Below, in pieces: positions 26,327 through 36,550 of a stretch of DNA of 64,000 nucleotides. A program made the position numbers and the translations under genes. Where the stretch lies: contig CALBSO010000069.1 in assembly GCA_937968015.1 (NCBI GenBank), forward strand, positions 11,426 through 75,425, given 5' to 3'. This DNA comes from an uncultured Thermomicrobia bacterium (GTDB lineage: Bacteria; Chloroflexota; Chloroflexia; Thermomicrobiales; JALYUS01). The notes beneath the pieces are model-generated. The model was not told where the DNA came from. It did not search any database and was given only the letters and a program-made list of their open reading frames with translations. Every line of letters starts with the position of its first letter. Position 1 is the first letter of the stretch.

Positions 26327-27355
26327 ATGAACCGCTTCGACCGCGCGCTGGCGATCCTTTTGCTTTTGCGGAACGGCAAACTGCTCTCGGCGACTGACCT
26401 CGCCCGACGATTTGAGGTTTCGACGCGGACGATTTATCGCGATGTCGAGACCTTGAGCGCCATCGGCGTGCCGGTTTATGCCGAGATGGGCCGCGCCGGG
26501 GGGTTCCGCCTCCTTGCGGGCTACTTCCTGCCGCCCGTGATGTTCACCACCGCCGAGGCGGTCTCACTCCTGCTCGGGCTGACGCTCTTGCGGAGCCTGC
26601 GTGCCACACCCTTTGCCGCCGATCGAGAGACCGCCGAGCAGAAGTTGCTCGCCGCCGTGCCGGACCACTTGCGCGCGATCCTGGCGGAAGCGCACAAAGT
26701 GATCGGCTTCGAGCGTCCCCCGGAAGACATCTTCCATCCCGACCCGCCCGATCAGGAGCCAGCGGATTCGTCTACAGACGCGGAAGGGACGATCGTCAGC
26801 GTGTTTCTCGGGGCGGTGCTGGACCGGCGGACGCTGCTCCTCCAGTACCGCTCGCCCTATCGCGACAAGACGACGGAGATCGCCGCCGTCCCGCTCGGTC
26901 TATTCTGGGATCGCGACCGCTGGTATCTCGCAGGCAGGCGGCACGGCATGGGCGACGAACTCCGGCTCTGGCGTGCAGATCGGGTGTTGGCGATCACCCC
27001 ACAGTCTCTGCCCGCCGAGGTGGACCCTACGTTCGATGTGCGGGCTTTACTCGGGCGCGCCTGGCTGCACGGGGCGATGGAGCAATGGCGCGAGCAATGG
27101 CCGGTCACCATCCGGCTCCCGCAGCGGCAGGCGGCACGGCTGCAACAGGATTGGTACTACCGGCACGCGCGCTACGAATCCAGTCCGCACGGCGATGTGC
27201 TGATGACTTATGGTGATTGGGACCACGAGATCGTGCGGGAATTGCTCCGCTGGCTGGGGCCGGAAGCGGAACTAATCGAGCCGAAGGCATGGCGCGCGGC
27301 GGTCCGGGATGAATTGCACATGATGCTCGCACACTATGACGATCCGCCTGAATGA
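26327..27355 (+). CDS. YafY-type transcriptional regulator (HTH_11 plus WYL)
   Basis: The 342-aa protein has an N-terminal winged helix (MNRFDRALAILLLLRNGK, then DLARRFEVSTRTIYRDVETL) and a C-terminal WYL domain, with PLGLFWDRDRWYLAGRRH and the expected ligand-binding aromatic residues. WYL regulators sense nucleic acid fragments or small ligands. I choose ATG 26327, preceded by GGGAGCATGGAG. It is divergent from the MFS exporter gene across a 166-bp region with a palindrome, a common layout for local control of efflux. Confidence 0.9.
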   Translation: MNRFDRALAILLLLRNGKLLSATDLARRFEVSTRTIYRDVETLSAIGVPVYAEMGRAGGFRLLAGYFLPPVMFTTAEAVSLLLGLTLLRSLRATPFAADRETAEQKLLAAVPDHLRAILAEAHKVIGFERPPEDIFHPDPPDQEPADSSTDAEGTIVSVFLGAVLDRRTLLLQYRSPYRDKTTEIAAVPLGLFWDRDRWYLAGRRHGMGDELRLWRADRVLAITPQSLPAEVDPTFDVRALLGRAWLHGAMEQWREQWPVTIRLPQRQAARLQQDWYYRHARYESSPHGDVLMTYGDWDHEIVRELLRWLGPEAELIEPKAWRAAVRDELHMMLAHYDDPPE

Positions 27356-27404
27356 CCGCCAGCATGGCATTTCGACGGCACGAGAACCCACCCTCGCCCA
27401 TCCG

Positions 27405-27935
27405 CTACACCGGGCGGGCGAAGTAGAGGGCCGTCTCCCCTGCCGCCCCACTTGCCGGATCATAGAGCGACACGTCCAAGCCGCACAGTTCAAAACCCAC
27501 GCGCCGGTAGAACTGGATCGCCGGGTAGGCCAGGTTGGACGTCTCCAACCAGAGGCATCGCATGCCTGCCTCCTGCGCTGCCACGACAACCGCCTCGATG
27601 AGTGCCCGGCCAACCCCCTGCCCCCGCAGCCGAGGCGCGACGTACAAGTGCCAGAGTTCCGTCCGTCGGTTCCAACATCGGTGCGCGATCGCGGCGAAGC
27701 CGACGACCGTACCCGCGTGCTCTGCCACAAACCCATGCTCCCATCTGCGATCCTCGCCGAGATCGTCGGCGAGTGGAAACTCCTTGCGCAGCGGCGGCTG
27801 AATCGGGACCTCTTCGAGCGTGAAGGAGTGCGCCGTGTGCGCGATCCGATAGATGCGGTCCGTGGTGAAGGACCGATCGAGCGCGAGCAATGACGCGCGG
27901 TCATCGGGTAATCGAACGGGACGGATCGCGACCAT
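27405..27935 (-). CDS. GNAT-family N-acetyltransferase
   Basis: A 176-aa GNAT enzyme. The core WHLYVAPRLRGQGVGRALIEAVV carries the RGQGVGR acetyl-CoA loop, and LETSNLAYPAIQFYRRVGFEL is the typical fourth motif with the catalytic-type Tyr. It resembles the RimI/streptothricin-acetyltransferase branch. The start is ATG 27935 after AGGAGGAG. It is convergent with the regulator and is followed upstream by a dehydrogenase remnant. Confidence 0.87.
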   Translation of the reverse strand: MVAIRPVRLPDDRASLLALDRSFTTDRIYRIAHTAHSFTLEEVPIQPPLRKEFPLADDLGEDRRWEHGFVAEHAGTVVGFAAIAHRCWNRRTELWHLYVAPRLRGQGVGRALIEAVVVAAQEAGMRCLWLETSNLAYPAIQFYRRVGFELCGLDVSLYDPASGAAGETALYFARPV

Positions 27936-27969
27936 GCTCTCCTCCTGCATATGTCAGACTTCCGCGCCG

Positions 27970-28044
27970 CTAATCGCCCGGCAAATACATCGCGTAGCCA
28001 CCCGTGACGAGCAGTGTCTGCCCCGTCGTGTACGCGCGCTCCAC
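27970..28044 (-). pseudogene. 3'-terminal remnant of a short-chain dehydrogenase
   Basis: On the minus strand this stretch reads VERAYTTGQTLLVTGGYAMY and then LPGD followed by TAG. YTTGQTLLVTGG is the conserved C-terminal motif of SDR enzymes (compare QYTTGQLLFVDGG in the intact gene ending at 46110). Nothing SDR-like remains upstream of 28044, so this is the last 24 codons of a deleted gene. Confidence 0.7.
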
Positions 28045-28143
28045 GCATTACCATCCCAGTCGGATCGGCCTGCCCCATCTGATAGCATACGCAGCCGGAG
28101 CGTCGTTCCACGACGAGGATACGCGATACGGGGGCAGTGGGTG

Positions 28144-28683
28144 ATGGCAAGAGACGCGGCAGCAACGCACGATGCGGATGGGGAGGTGAAAAGCGATCTT
28201 CTCGATCCGCGCACAGCCTCGCCCCGTTTCGCCGCGTACTTCAAGGTCCGGCACTACGAAATGGACTCCCTCGGCCACGTCAATAACGCGGTCTACCTGC
28301 ATTATCTGGAGCAGGCGGCCTACGAGCATTCGGCGGCGGCCGGCTTCTCGGACGAGCGGACGCGGGAACTTGGCGGTACCTGGATCGTCCGGCGTCACGA
28401 GATCGAGTATCTCCGCCCCGCGTCGGCAGGCGATCTGCTACAAGTCGTCACCTGGGCGGTCGAGTTCAAAGGCGCGCGGGCCTTCCGCGATTACGCGATT
28501 CTCCGCTACGAGGGGCCGGCGAGCGATCCGCATGGCCTCCCCGCCGACGGCTTCCTCCCCTCCGATCATGTATTGCCCGGCGACCCACTCGTGCGCGCCC
28601 GGACATTGTGGGTTTGGGCCGATCTCCTTACCGCCCGACCGAAGCGCATCCCCGCCGTACTCTATCCCGCCTTCTTCAGCTAG
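28144..28683 (+). CDS. Acyl-CoA thioesterase (hot-dog fold, 4HBT-like)
   Basis: The 179-aa product has the 4-hydroxybenzoyl-CoA thioesterase signature: FKVRHYEMDSLGHVNNAVYLHYLE, with the catalytic Asp in the YxxDxxGHVNN motif, then a helix and WIVRRHEIEYLRPA. I start at ATG 28144 (or GTG 28141). The open frame to 27853 crosses the SDR remnant and cannot all be coding. A long palindrome separates it from the convergent DAHP synthase gene. Confidence 0.82.
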   Translation: MARDAAATHDADGEVKSDLLDPRTASPRFAAYFKVRHYEMDSLGHVNNAVYLHYLEQAAYEHSAAAGFSDERTRELGGTWIVRRHEIEYLRPASAGDLLQVVTWAVEFKGARAFRDYAILRYEGPASDPHGLPADGFLPSDHVLPGDPLVRARTLWVWADLLTARPKRIPAVLYPAFFS

Positions 28684-28698
28684 AGCAAATATCGTATT

Positions 28699-28758
28699 GG
28701 TGGTGGCGGGCTTTAGCCTGCCATAGCAAGGAACGGCAGGCTAAAGCCCGCCACCACC
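28699..28758. terminator. 24-bp perfect palindrome, bidirectional terminator or REP-like repeat
   Basis: Arms 28699-28722 and 28735-28758 are perfect 24-bp reverse complements (core GGCGGGCTTTAGCCTGCC) with a 12-base loop. It fills the gap between two convergent genes, so it can stop transcription in both directions. The core is related to the palindrome at 26201-26232, so it is probably a dispersed element. Confidence 0.75.
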
Positions 28759-28761
28759 GAC

Positions 28762-30048
<1,287 letters not shown>

Positions 30049-30072
30049 TCCTGTAAGTCTCCCCTTCTTTGC

Positions 30073-30112
30073 GGTCGCTTCTCGTTCCTCATTCCTCGCT
30101 ACTCGTTCCTTT
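30073..30112 (-). repeat. Heptamer element containing the rfbD stop
   Basis: On the minus strand: AACGAGT AGCGAGG AATGAGG AACGAGA AGCGACC. The TGA of rfbD lies in the AATGAGG unit and the preceding units encode its C-terminal GTSSEE tail. Confidence 0.6.
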
Positions 30113-30958
30113 GGCGCGGCCCATATTGGCAAGACAGCGGTGGAGAGCGTCCTGCCACGGCGGCAGTGCGATACCGAGCCTCGCCGCCGCGCGGTTGATG
30201 AGGAGACCATTGACGGGCGGCGTGCAGGGGCGGGGGAACTCCGCCGCCGGGATCGGGCTGACATCCGGCGCAAGCCCCGCCATCCGAAACGTCGCGCAGG
30301 CCCACTCATACCATGATGCCTTGCCGGAATTCGTCAAGTGATACACGCCGGGCAGCGGTTGGCGGGCGAGGGCGAGGAGGCCGCGCGCGAGATCGGTCGC
30401 GTAGGTCGGCTGTCCCCATTGGTCCGCGACGACGCGGAGTGGCGTGCCCCGTTCGGCGAGGGCGAGCATCGTGCGGATAAAGTTCCGCCCTTCCTCGGCG
30501 TAGATCATGGCGGGCCGCACGATGAGCAGGTGCGCCCCCGCCCGCTCCGCCGCGACTTCCCCTGCCCACTTGCTGCGCGCGTAGACCGAGAGCGGGTTCG
30601 GCAGGTCGAACTCGTCGTACGGCTCATCGCGTCGGCCATCGAAGACGTAATTCGTGCTGATCGCGATCAGCGGGCAGCCGATCGCCGCCGCCGCCGCCGC
30701 GACGTAGCCCGTGCCGAGCGCGTTGACGGCGTAGGCACGCTCCTGTTGCACCTCGCATGCATCCGTATCTGTGTAGGCGGCTGCGTGGATGATGCAATCG
30801 GGCGCGAGCGGGACGAGCGTATCGCGGACCGCGCCCGCGTCCGATACATCGAGCGCCGCCGACGTGAGCGGGATCACCTCCACCTCGTCGGCCTCAGCCG
30901 CCGCCCGTTGCAACGCCCGCCCCACCTGCCCATTCGCCCCCGTCACCGCGATCCGCAT
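30089..30958 (-). CDS. rfbD: dTDP-4-dehydrorhamnose reductase
   Basis: The 289-aa SDR-type reductase catalyses the last step of dTDP-L-rhamnose synthesis. Visible motifs are GANGQVGRAL (NAD(P)-binding), AAAYTDTDACE, STNYVFDG, catalytic Tyr126 and Lys130 in SVYARSKWAGE, and the C-terminal RP..S.L...-equivalent NGLLINRAAARLG. The other rfb genes are not in this window. It sits with glycosyltransferase and methyltransferase genes on the same strand and DAHP synthase 41 bp downstream. The last residues derive from a heptamer repeat. Confidence 0.92.
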   Translation of the reverse strand: MRIAVTGANGQVGRALQRAAAEADEVEVIPLTSAALDVSDAGAVRDTLVPLAPDCIIHAAAYTDTDACEVQQERAYAVNALGTGYVAAAAAAIGCPLIAISTNYVFDGRRDEPYDEFDLPNPLSVYARSKWAGEVAAERAGAHLLIVRPAMIYAEEGRNFIRTMLALAERGTPLRVVADQWGQPTYATDLARGLLALARQPLPGVYHLTNSGKASWYEWACATFRMAGLAPDVSPIPAAEFPRPCTPPVNGLLINRAAARLGIALPPWQDALHRCLANMGRAKGTSSEE

Positions 30959-30982
30959 TCTCTATCCTCCGTCGTGATAGTG

Positions 30983-31086
30983 AACCACCAGGATCGTGTT
31001 TTGGTTTTCCGCTCCCCTTTCCCGTGGGGAAGCCGGGCGCCCTCTGGGCGGGTGGGGATTAGGGCGAACGGAGCATCCTGGCGGTT
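30983..31086. repeat. About 104-bp element with 12-bp terminal inverted repeats
   Basis: AACCACCAGGAT (30983-30994) and ATCCTGGCGGTT (31075-31086) match as inverted repeats at 11 of 12 positions. The interior is hairpin-rich (CCCCTTTCCCGTGGGGAAG and CCGGGCGCCCTCTGGGCGGG) and reads like the GGGTGGGGATTAGGG tail of the CCCCTCTCC family. It occupies the whole gap between rfbD and the glycosyltransferase gene. Confidence 0.5.
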
Positions 31087-31103
31087 CGATTCTCTCCCGA
31101 TTA

Positions 31104-32120
31104 TTACATGTGAAGCAGCTTGCCGATAAGTCGTTGGAGGGTGTTACGGTCTCGCACGCGCCGGGCGTCCGCCTCCAGGGAATGCCCCCATTCCGCTTGC
31201 TGCGTGAATGCGTCCGTCTGCCGGTCGTACGCCTCGCGCAGACGATCGAACTCCGCGCGATATGCGGTCGCGTCGGCGATTACCCGCTCCAATTCACGGC
31301 GCATGTCCGCGCCCGTGGCATACCTCCGCTTCAGGCGCACCGGCATCCGCGTTGTGATAGCGTCCGCATGCGCGAGCGGATCGGCGGCGAGCCAGCCGGC
31401 CCAACGCGACTGGAACCGCTCGTAATTCGCGACATCCGAACGGTACCGGCCATCGGAGGCCGATTCGAAGTGATAGATGACGCTCGCCGCCTCATACCAG
31501 ACGATGCCGCCCTCCGCACGCATCCGGCAGCAGAAATCGAGATCCTCGAAGCCGTTGACATACCCTTCATCGAAGCCACCTGCCGCGAGGAATCGGGTGC
31601 GCTCGACCATCAGGCATGCCCCGGTCACCGCTGGCACCGCGCGAGACTGGCGGGCGCCGTCCGCCGGTTCGCCGTACAGGAGATGGATGGGTTCATACCG
31701 CATGTTGAAGCCGAGGCCCGCGTGCTGGACGGTGTCGTCCGGGAAGAGCAGCCGCGCGCCGACAACGGCCGGGTCCATTGGGCCGGTCATCGCCCCGGCG
31801 AGTGCGGTGAGCCAGCCAAGCTGTGGCACGGTATCGTTATTCAAAAAGACGAGCGTGTTGCCCCGCGCGGCAGTCGCCCCCTGATTGCAGGCAGGCGCGA
31901 AGCCTCTGTTCCGCTCATTGCTGATGACACGGAATGGCGTGCCGAGCGTCGCGAGAAACGCCGCCGTCCCATCCTCACTGCCGTTATCAACGAGGATTAC
32001 CTCGGTCTCATCCCAATGATCCGCGACCGCCATCAGGGCGCGAATGCAGATCGTCGTGAAGAGGACGCGGTTGAAAAGCGGGATGATGACGCTGAATCGG
32101 GGTATGGGCGATGCGGGCAT
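31104..32120 (-). CDS. Glycosyltransferase family 2
   Basis: The 338-aa protein has a GT-A fold: FSVIIPLFNR at the N terminus, VILVDNGSEDGT, NERNRGFAPACNQG and the metal-binding FLNNDT. A later GGFDEGYVNGFEDLDFC matches the rhamnosyltransferase-like ED motif. The C-terminal 60 residues are helical, with heptad spacing and no membrane anchor. I use ATG 32120 with GGGAGAG upstream, not the longer frame. It probably adds rhamnose or a similar sugar to surface glycan, given the rfbD gene downstream. Confidence 0.87.
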   Translation of the reverse strand: MPASPIPRFSVIIPLFNRVLFTTICIRALMAVADHWDETEVILVDNGSEDGTAAFLATLGTPFRVISNERNRGFAPACNQGATAARGNTLVFLNNDTVPQLGWLTALAGAMTGPMDPAVVGARLLFPDDTVQHAGLGFNMRYEPIHLLYGEPADGARQSRAVPAVTGACLMVERTRFLAAGGFDEGYVNGFEDLDFCCRMRAEGGIVWYEAASVIYHFESASDGRYRSDVANYERFQSRWAGWLAADPLAHADAITTRMPVRLKRRYATGADMRRELERVIADATAYRAEFDRLREAYDRQTDAFTQQAEWGHSLEADARRVRDRNTLQRLIGKLLHM

Positions 32121-32280
32121 ACGGACGCTTCTCTCCCTCGTGGCCGCAGTGACAGGCGCGAACCCATGTGTAGTATCGTCTGGCCCGGCCCCTGTCAAGT
32201 CCGTAGGGCGCAAGCCGCGCTGCGCGTCACCATGCCAGGAAAGCGTATGCCGAACCACCCAGGGATACGAGCGCCCAAGC

Positions 32281-33159
32281 CTACAACACCGGACGATCCG
32301 CGACGCGACCGACCGCCAGCACATGCCCCTCGCACCAGTATAAATCGGGCTGATTGACCAGGTGCTCAGGAGACGCGGGATCACGCTGCCTGCTCCAGAA
32401 TACCTTGTCTCTCTCCGGGATGCCGACATCGTCACGGGCTGCGATGTCAGACAGGCTGGCGAGGGAGGCGATGATACGTTCGCGTGCAAACCGGTCAAAC
32501 GGCGCCCATCGTTCGATCAGCGTGGTCCGCTGCCATACCGCTTCCAACCCTGCCGCTTCGAGCCAGCGCCGGGCTTGCGGCGAGCGCAGCACACCCGCAA
32601 TCGAGACGTACCGGTCCCGTATCGCGTCCAGCAAGCGAGCGTAGATCAGTGGATCCGCGGGTGCATACATCAAATGTTGGCTGGCCCCCTCCTTGACCGC
32701 GACAAGCCTGCCGGGACGGACGACCCGCCGGAACTCGCCGAGTGTCGTCGCCAACTCGTCGTCGGTGAGGTACTGCGTCGTGTTCGCGCACCAGACGGCA
32801 TCAAAGGAGCCGTCCGGAAAAGGCAATGCCAGGACACTGCCGATCTGGGTTGTCACTGGCGGGAGCAGACCCCACTCCACGACCGATTGCTCAACGGTCG
32901 CGATGTTCTCCGGTGCGAGATCGAGCGCGGCGATCATCCCGGTCGGTCCGACCGCCTCCGCGATGACCGGCAGATAATTCCCTCTCCCACAGCCGGCATC
33001 GAGGACACTCCAGGTCGGTTGCAATCCGACCGAGCGCAACATCGCCTCATACTCCGGACGGCACATCTCAAAGTGGGCATCAAGATAGGTCCCCGCCGCC
33101 ATCGCGTGCCCCGCGGATGAGGTACTCGCCGCGATCTCCGGCTGTCGCTCGCTCACCAT
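32281..33159 (-). CDS. Class I SAM-dependent methyltransferase
   Basis: The 292-aa protein carries motif I VLDAGCGRGNYLP, the acidic loop ALDLAPENI, and motif II-III regions FPDGSFDAVWCANTTQYL and FRRVVRPGRLVAVKEG. It is a Methyltransf_11/UbiE-like enzyme, and the substrate is not predictable. It lies 160 bp upstream of the glycosyltransferase gene and is divergent from another methyltransferase gene at 33302. Confidence 0.87.
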   Translation of the reverse strand: MVSERQPEIAASTSSAGHAMAAGTYLDAHFEMCRPEYEAMLRSVGLQPTWSVLDAGCGRGNYLPVIAEAVGPTGMIAALDLAPENIATVEQSVVEWGLLPPVTTQIGSVLALPFPDGSFDAVWCANTTQYLTDDELATTLGEFRRVVRPGRLVAVKEGASQHLMYAPADPLIYARLLDAIRDRYVSIAGVLRSPQARRWLEAAGLEAVWQRTTLIERWAPFDRFARERIIASLASLSDIAARDDVGIPERDKVFWSRQRDPASPEHLVNQPDLYWCEGHVLAVGRVADRPVL

Positions 33160-33301
33160 CGCCTCCTTCCTCGCACCGTCGGCTGCCGCGATGCTTCTCT
33201 TCCCCTCTTTCGCAGGGATGATACTCCACCACGGGTTTTGCGATGGGCTATAGTAGTTTCGGAGCAGTTGCCCCCACTGCTGTCATCCTTCGGAGGGAAA
33301 G

Positions 33302-34117
33302 ATGGAAAAATCGCGCCGCACATCCTTCGATCAAGTAGACCGGACGACCGATCCGGCGGACTTCGTGCGCTACCTCGATACGACACGCGCGACGGACTTC
33401 TTTCAGGAGATCAAACAACGCAGTTACGACCTGCTCGCCCTCGCCGGAGGCGATCACGTCCTCGATCTCGGCTGCGGGACGGGTGATGACGTCGCCGCGC
33501 TCGCCACGCGGGTCGGGTCAAGTGGTCGGGCCGTCGGTGTAGACGTCAGCGCGACGATGATCGCCGAGGCGCGACGGCGCACAACGGGATCAAGGCTATC
33601 CATGGAATTTGTCCGGGGCGATGCGCACCACCTCGATTTCCCGGGCGCGAGCTTCGACGGCTGCCGCGCTGAACGCCTCCTGCAACATGCCAGGGCCCCA
33701 CAGACGGTGCTTGCCGAGATGGTGCGCGTGGCGAAACCGGGCGCGCGGATCGTCGTTTGGGAATCGGAACTGGAGATGCTCGTCTTCGACGCGCCCGATC
33801 GCGCCGTGAGCCGGAAGATGCAGCACGTCATCTGCGATGGCTTCCGCAATGGCGCGATCGGGCACCAACTCTACCGCCGCTTTCACGAGGCTGGGTTGAC
33901 CGATGTGCGACCGCTGCTATTGGGGCGCGCAATGACCGATTTCGCCCTCGCCGAGAGCGCGTTCGATCTCCGCGCCACCGCCCGCCGCGCCGCCGAGAGA
34001 GGAACGGTCACGGCAGCAGAGGCGGCGGACTGGATCGCTTCGCTGGAAGCGGCGAATCAAGCAGGGCACTTCTTCTGCGCTGTCGCGGGATTCCTTGTAT
34101 CGGGTCGTAAACCATGA
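33302..34117 (+). CDS. Class I SAM-dependent methyltransferase
   Basis: The 271-aa product has motif I VLDLGCGTGDDVAALA, GVDVSATMIAEAR, the DAHHLDFPGASFDGCRAERLLQH acceptor-side segment and a later post-motif VAKPGARIVVWE. It belongs to the UbiE/Methyltransf_25 group. Ribosome binding site GGAGGGAAAG precedes the ATG, and a -10-like TATAGT occurs near 33249. It is convergent with the histidine kinase gene, 11 bp away. Confidence 0.87.
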   Translation: MEKSRRTSFDQVDRTTDPADFVRYLDTTRATDFFQEIKQRSYDLLALAGGDHVLDLGCGTGDDVAALATRVGSSGRAVGVDVSATMIAEARRRTTGSRLSMEFVRGDAHHLDFPGASFDGCRAERLLQHARAPQTVLAEMVRVAKPGARIVVWESELEMLVFDAPDRAVSRKMQHVICDGFRNGAIGHQLYRRFHEAGLTDVRPLLLGRAMTDFALAESAFDLRATARRAAERGTVTAAEAADWIASLEAANQAGHFFCAVAGFLVSGRKP

Positions 34118-34128
34118 GCGCGACCTGC

Positions 34129-35712
34129 TCATCGAGAAGCGATTGCTGACAGGGCGACTGGCGCGCTTCGGCCGTGCGTGGTTGCACCGGGAAGCGTCAA
34201 GATCACCGTCGTTCCCTCACCGGGTGTACTGCGTATGACCGTCGTCCCGCCGTGCGCCTTGACGATCGCATGGACGATCGCGAGACCGAGTCCGAGGCCA
34301 CCTTGCCCCGTATGTCGCGCGCGTGCCGGGTCCGCGCGATAGAAACGATCCCAGACACGCGGCAGGTCCTCGGACGGGATGCCTTCCCCCGTATCCGCGA
34401 CGGTGAGCGCTGCGTCCCGGCCCACGAGCCGGACGCCGACGGTAATCGCCCCACCCGGGCGCGTGTAGGCACGGGCGTTCGCGCAGAGGTTCAGGAGCGC
34501 CTGCCGTAGCCGGTCTGCGTCCCCCTCGACCGTGATCGCCATATCCACCGGGTTATCGAGGAGGACCGTCCGGTCCGGCGCAAGTAGGCGCGTCTCCTCG
34601 ACCACATCTGCCGCCAGTGCAGACAAATCTACCGGCGCACGGTGGAGTGTGCCAAGCGGGTTGGCGTCGAAGCGCGTGAGCGTGAGGAGATCATCCACGA
34701 GGCGGCTCATCCGGGCGGTCTCCGATTCCATGAGCCGCAACAGTCGGGCGCGCGCCGCCGGATCGGCCTGGTCCGCGCCGAGCAGAAGCATCTCGATGCC
34801 ACCACCGAGCGCCGCCAATGGGGAACGCAACTCATGAGAGGCATCCGCGACGAACCGCCGCTGCGTGGCGAATGCCGCTTCCAGTTTGCTCACCATCTCG
34901 TTGAAGGCCTGGGCGAGGTCGGTCAGTTCATCACCGCCCCGCGGGACGGGGACACGTCGGCTGAGGTCGCCCGCCGCGATCGCTCTGCTCGTCCCCGCCA
35001 TCCGGCGCAACGGGCGGAGCAGACCGGCGACGAGCGGGATTGTCAGCACGACCGTCGCCAGAACGGCCAAAATCGCCCCAATCAGCAGGAGCAGACGCAG
35101 TCGTCCGAGGAAGGAATCAATGCTTTGCAGCGACGTGCTCAGTTCGAGGGTGCCGACCGTCTGCGATGATGTCGCCGTCTGCCGGACGAGCGGGACGAGT
35201 TCGATGAGCACCGGCCCGTCCGCGGTAGTAGCGCGAAAGTGTCGCTCCTGATTCGCCGCCACGACCGAGACATACGTGGCGGGATCGAGCACAGGCGCGC
35301 TCACTGTCGTGATTCCAGCGAGGGCCGGGCCATTGCTGACGGTAGCGCCCGTCGCGTCGGTCGTCAAGGCAGCCGTATCGCGCGTTGTCAGTGCCCTGGC
35401 GAGATCAACGAGTGACCGTGTCGCGTCCGCTTCGGGCGGCGGCCCACCCTGACCGGGGGGCAGCCCGGGGGTGGCGCCGGGGATCGGCAGCGTATGATCG
35501 TCCCGCGGCCGCCTCGGGCCATTGAGTTGCGCGTCAATCGCGGCGCCGGCGGAGGCGCGCAGACCCTGAGCTGTGTTGTCGATCAGGACACGCTCAATAC
35601 CAACATAGAGCACCACCCCGAAGAGCGCCATGATGCTGACGAGCACCGACGCCGTCAGCGCGATGAGTTTCGCCCGCAGCGAGAGGTGCCGGTGGCGCAA
35701 CAGGCGCGTCAT
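34129..35712 (-). CDS. Sensor histidine kinase (HAMP, HisKA, HATPase)
   Basis: The 527-aa kinase has membrane helices at about 15-37 and 206-231 flanking an extracytoplasmic sensor region rich in Pro, Thr and Asp. It then has HAMP (227-280), the dimerisation/phosphoacceptor motif FVADASHELRSPLA with His293, and an ATPase domain with N box NLCANAR, DTGEGIP and GGLGLGLAIV. It starts 4 bp inside the end of the regulator gene (ATGA overlap), forming a two-gene operon. The sensed signal is unknown. The downstream redox genes with matching upstream repeats suggest the regulon. Confidence 0.95.
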   Translation of the reverse strand: MTRLLRHRHLSLRAKLIALTASVLVSIMALFGVVLYVGIERVLIDNTAQGLRASAGAAIDAQLNGPRRPRDDHTLPIPGATPGLPPGQGGPPPEADATRSLVDLARALTTRDTAALTTDATGATVSNGPALAGITTVSAPVLDPATYVSVVAANQERHFRATTADGPVLIELVPLVRQTATSSQTVGTLELSTSLQSIDSFLGRLRLLLLIGAILAVLATVVLTIPLVAGLLRPLRRMAGTSRAIAAGDLSRRVPVPRGGDELTDLAQAFNEMVSKLEAAFATQRRFVADASHELRSPLAALGGGIEMLLLGADQADPAARARLLRLMESETARMSRLVDDLLTLTRFDANPLGTLHRAPVDLSALAADVVEETRLLAPDRTVLLDNPVDMAITVEGDADRLRQALLNLCANARAYTRPGGAITVGVRLVGRDAALTVADTGEGIPSEDLPRVWDRFYRADPARARHTGQGGLGLGLAIVHAIVKAHGGTTVIRSTPGEGTTVILTLPGATTHGRSAPVALSAIASR

Positions 35713-36401
35713 GGGCGGAGCGTGTAACCGACGCCGCGCACCGCCTCGATCCGCGCGTGCCGATCGTCACCAAGTTTCGCGCGCAGGTAGCGGACGTAGA
35801 CATCCACGACATTCGTATCCACTGCCTGGTCATACCCCCACACTCGATTGAGGATCGCATCGCGCGTGAGCACCTGGCGGGGATGGAGCATGAAACATTC
35901 GAGGAGGTCGAACTCGCGCGGCGTCAGGGTAATCGCGGCGCCCGCGTCGGTCACTTCGCGTGTGTTCCGGTCGAGACGCAGATCACCGACGGTGAGCAAA
36001 CTCCCCGCCACGATCTGGTGCCGCCGCAGCACCGCGCGGATGCGGGCCATCAGTTCCGCGAACCGGAAGGGCTTCGGCAGGTAGTCATCCGCGCCGCTAT
36101 CCAGCCCCGCGACCCGATCTTCGACCTCACCGCGCGCCGTGAGCATGATCATCGGCACGTCGCTGCGCGCCCGTAGCGTCCGGCAGATCGTGATGCCATC
36201 CACGCCGGGGAGCATGATGTCGAGCAGGACGAGCTGCGGGCGCACGCGCTCGAAGGTCGGCAGGGCCTCGCGCCCGTCCCGCACGGTGTGGACCGCGAAC
36301 CCCTCATACGTCAGTCCCATCGTCAGAAACTCGACGATCGTCTCCTCATCTTCGACGAGGAGGACGGTCAATGCCGCGTCATTCGGTTCCTGTACACTCA
36401 T
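35709..36401 (-). CDS. OmpR/PhoB-family response regulator
   Basis: The 230-aa regulator has a receiver domain with phosphoacceptor Asp61 (VLLDIMLPGVDG), the acidic pair in VEDEE and Lys in YLPKPFRFAEL. A winged-helix DNA-binding domain follows, with LTPREFDLLECF, RDAILNRVWGYD and VDVYVRYLRAKLG. Proteins of this family bind 11-bp direct repeats. Such repeats lie 150 bp upstream of its own start and upstream of two nearby units (37632, 40088), so it probably autoregulates and controls the redox cluster. Confidence 0.95.
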   Translation of the reverse strand: MSVQEPNDAALTVLLVEDEETIVEFLTMGLTYEGFAVHTVRDGREALPTFERVRPQLVLLDIMLPGVDGITICRTLRARSDVPMIMLTARGEVEDRVAGLDSGADDYLPKPFRFAELMARIRAVLRRHQIVAGSLLTVGDLRLDRNTREVTDAGAAITLTPREFDLLECFMLHPRQVLTRDAILNRVWGYDQAVDTNVVDVYVRYLRAKLGDDRHARIEAVRGVGYTLRP

Positions 36402-36550
36402 GCGATCCTCGCTTTTCCGACGATTCTACCGCGCGACGACCCCGAAGACGAGACCCGGGAGTCCTCGAAGGATGCATCGAGCATGCGTTTGTTTCCCGTG
36501 GCGCCAGCCTGTCTACGTTTGTCTTCTATCGCCAAGGATAGTTGACGCAA

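Noticed and set aside
27853..28143. 97-codon N-terminal extension of the thioesterase
   Set aside because: It overlaps the acetyltransferase gene and the SDR remnant and has no conserved features.
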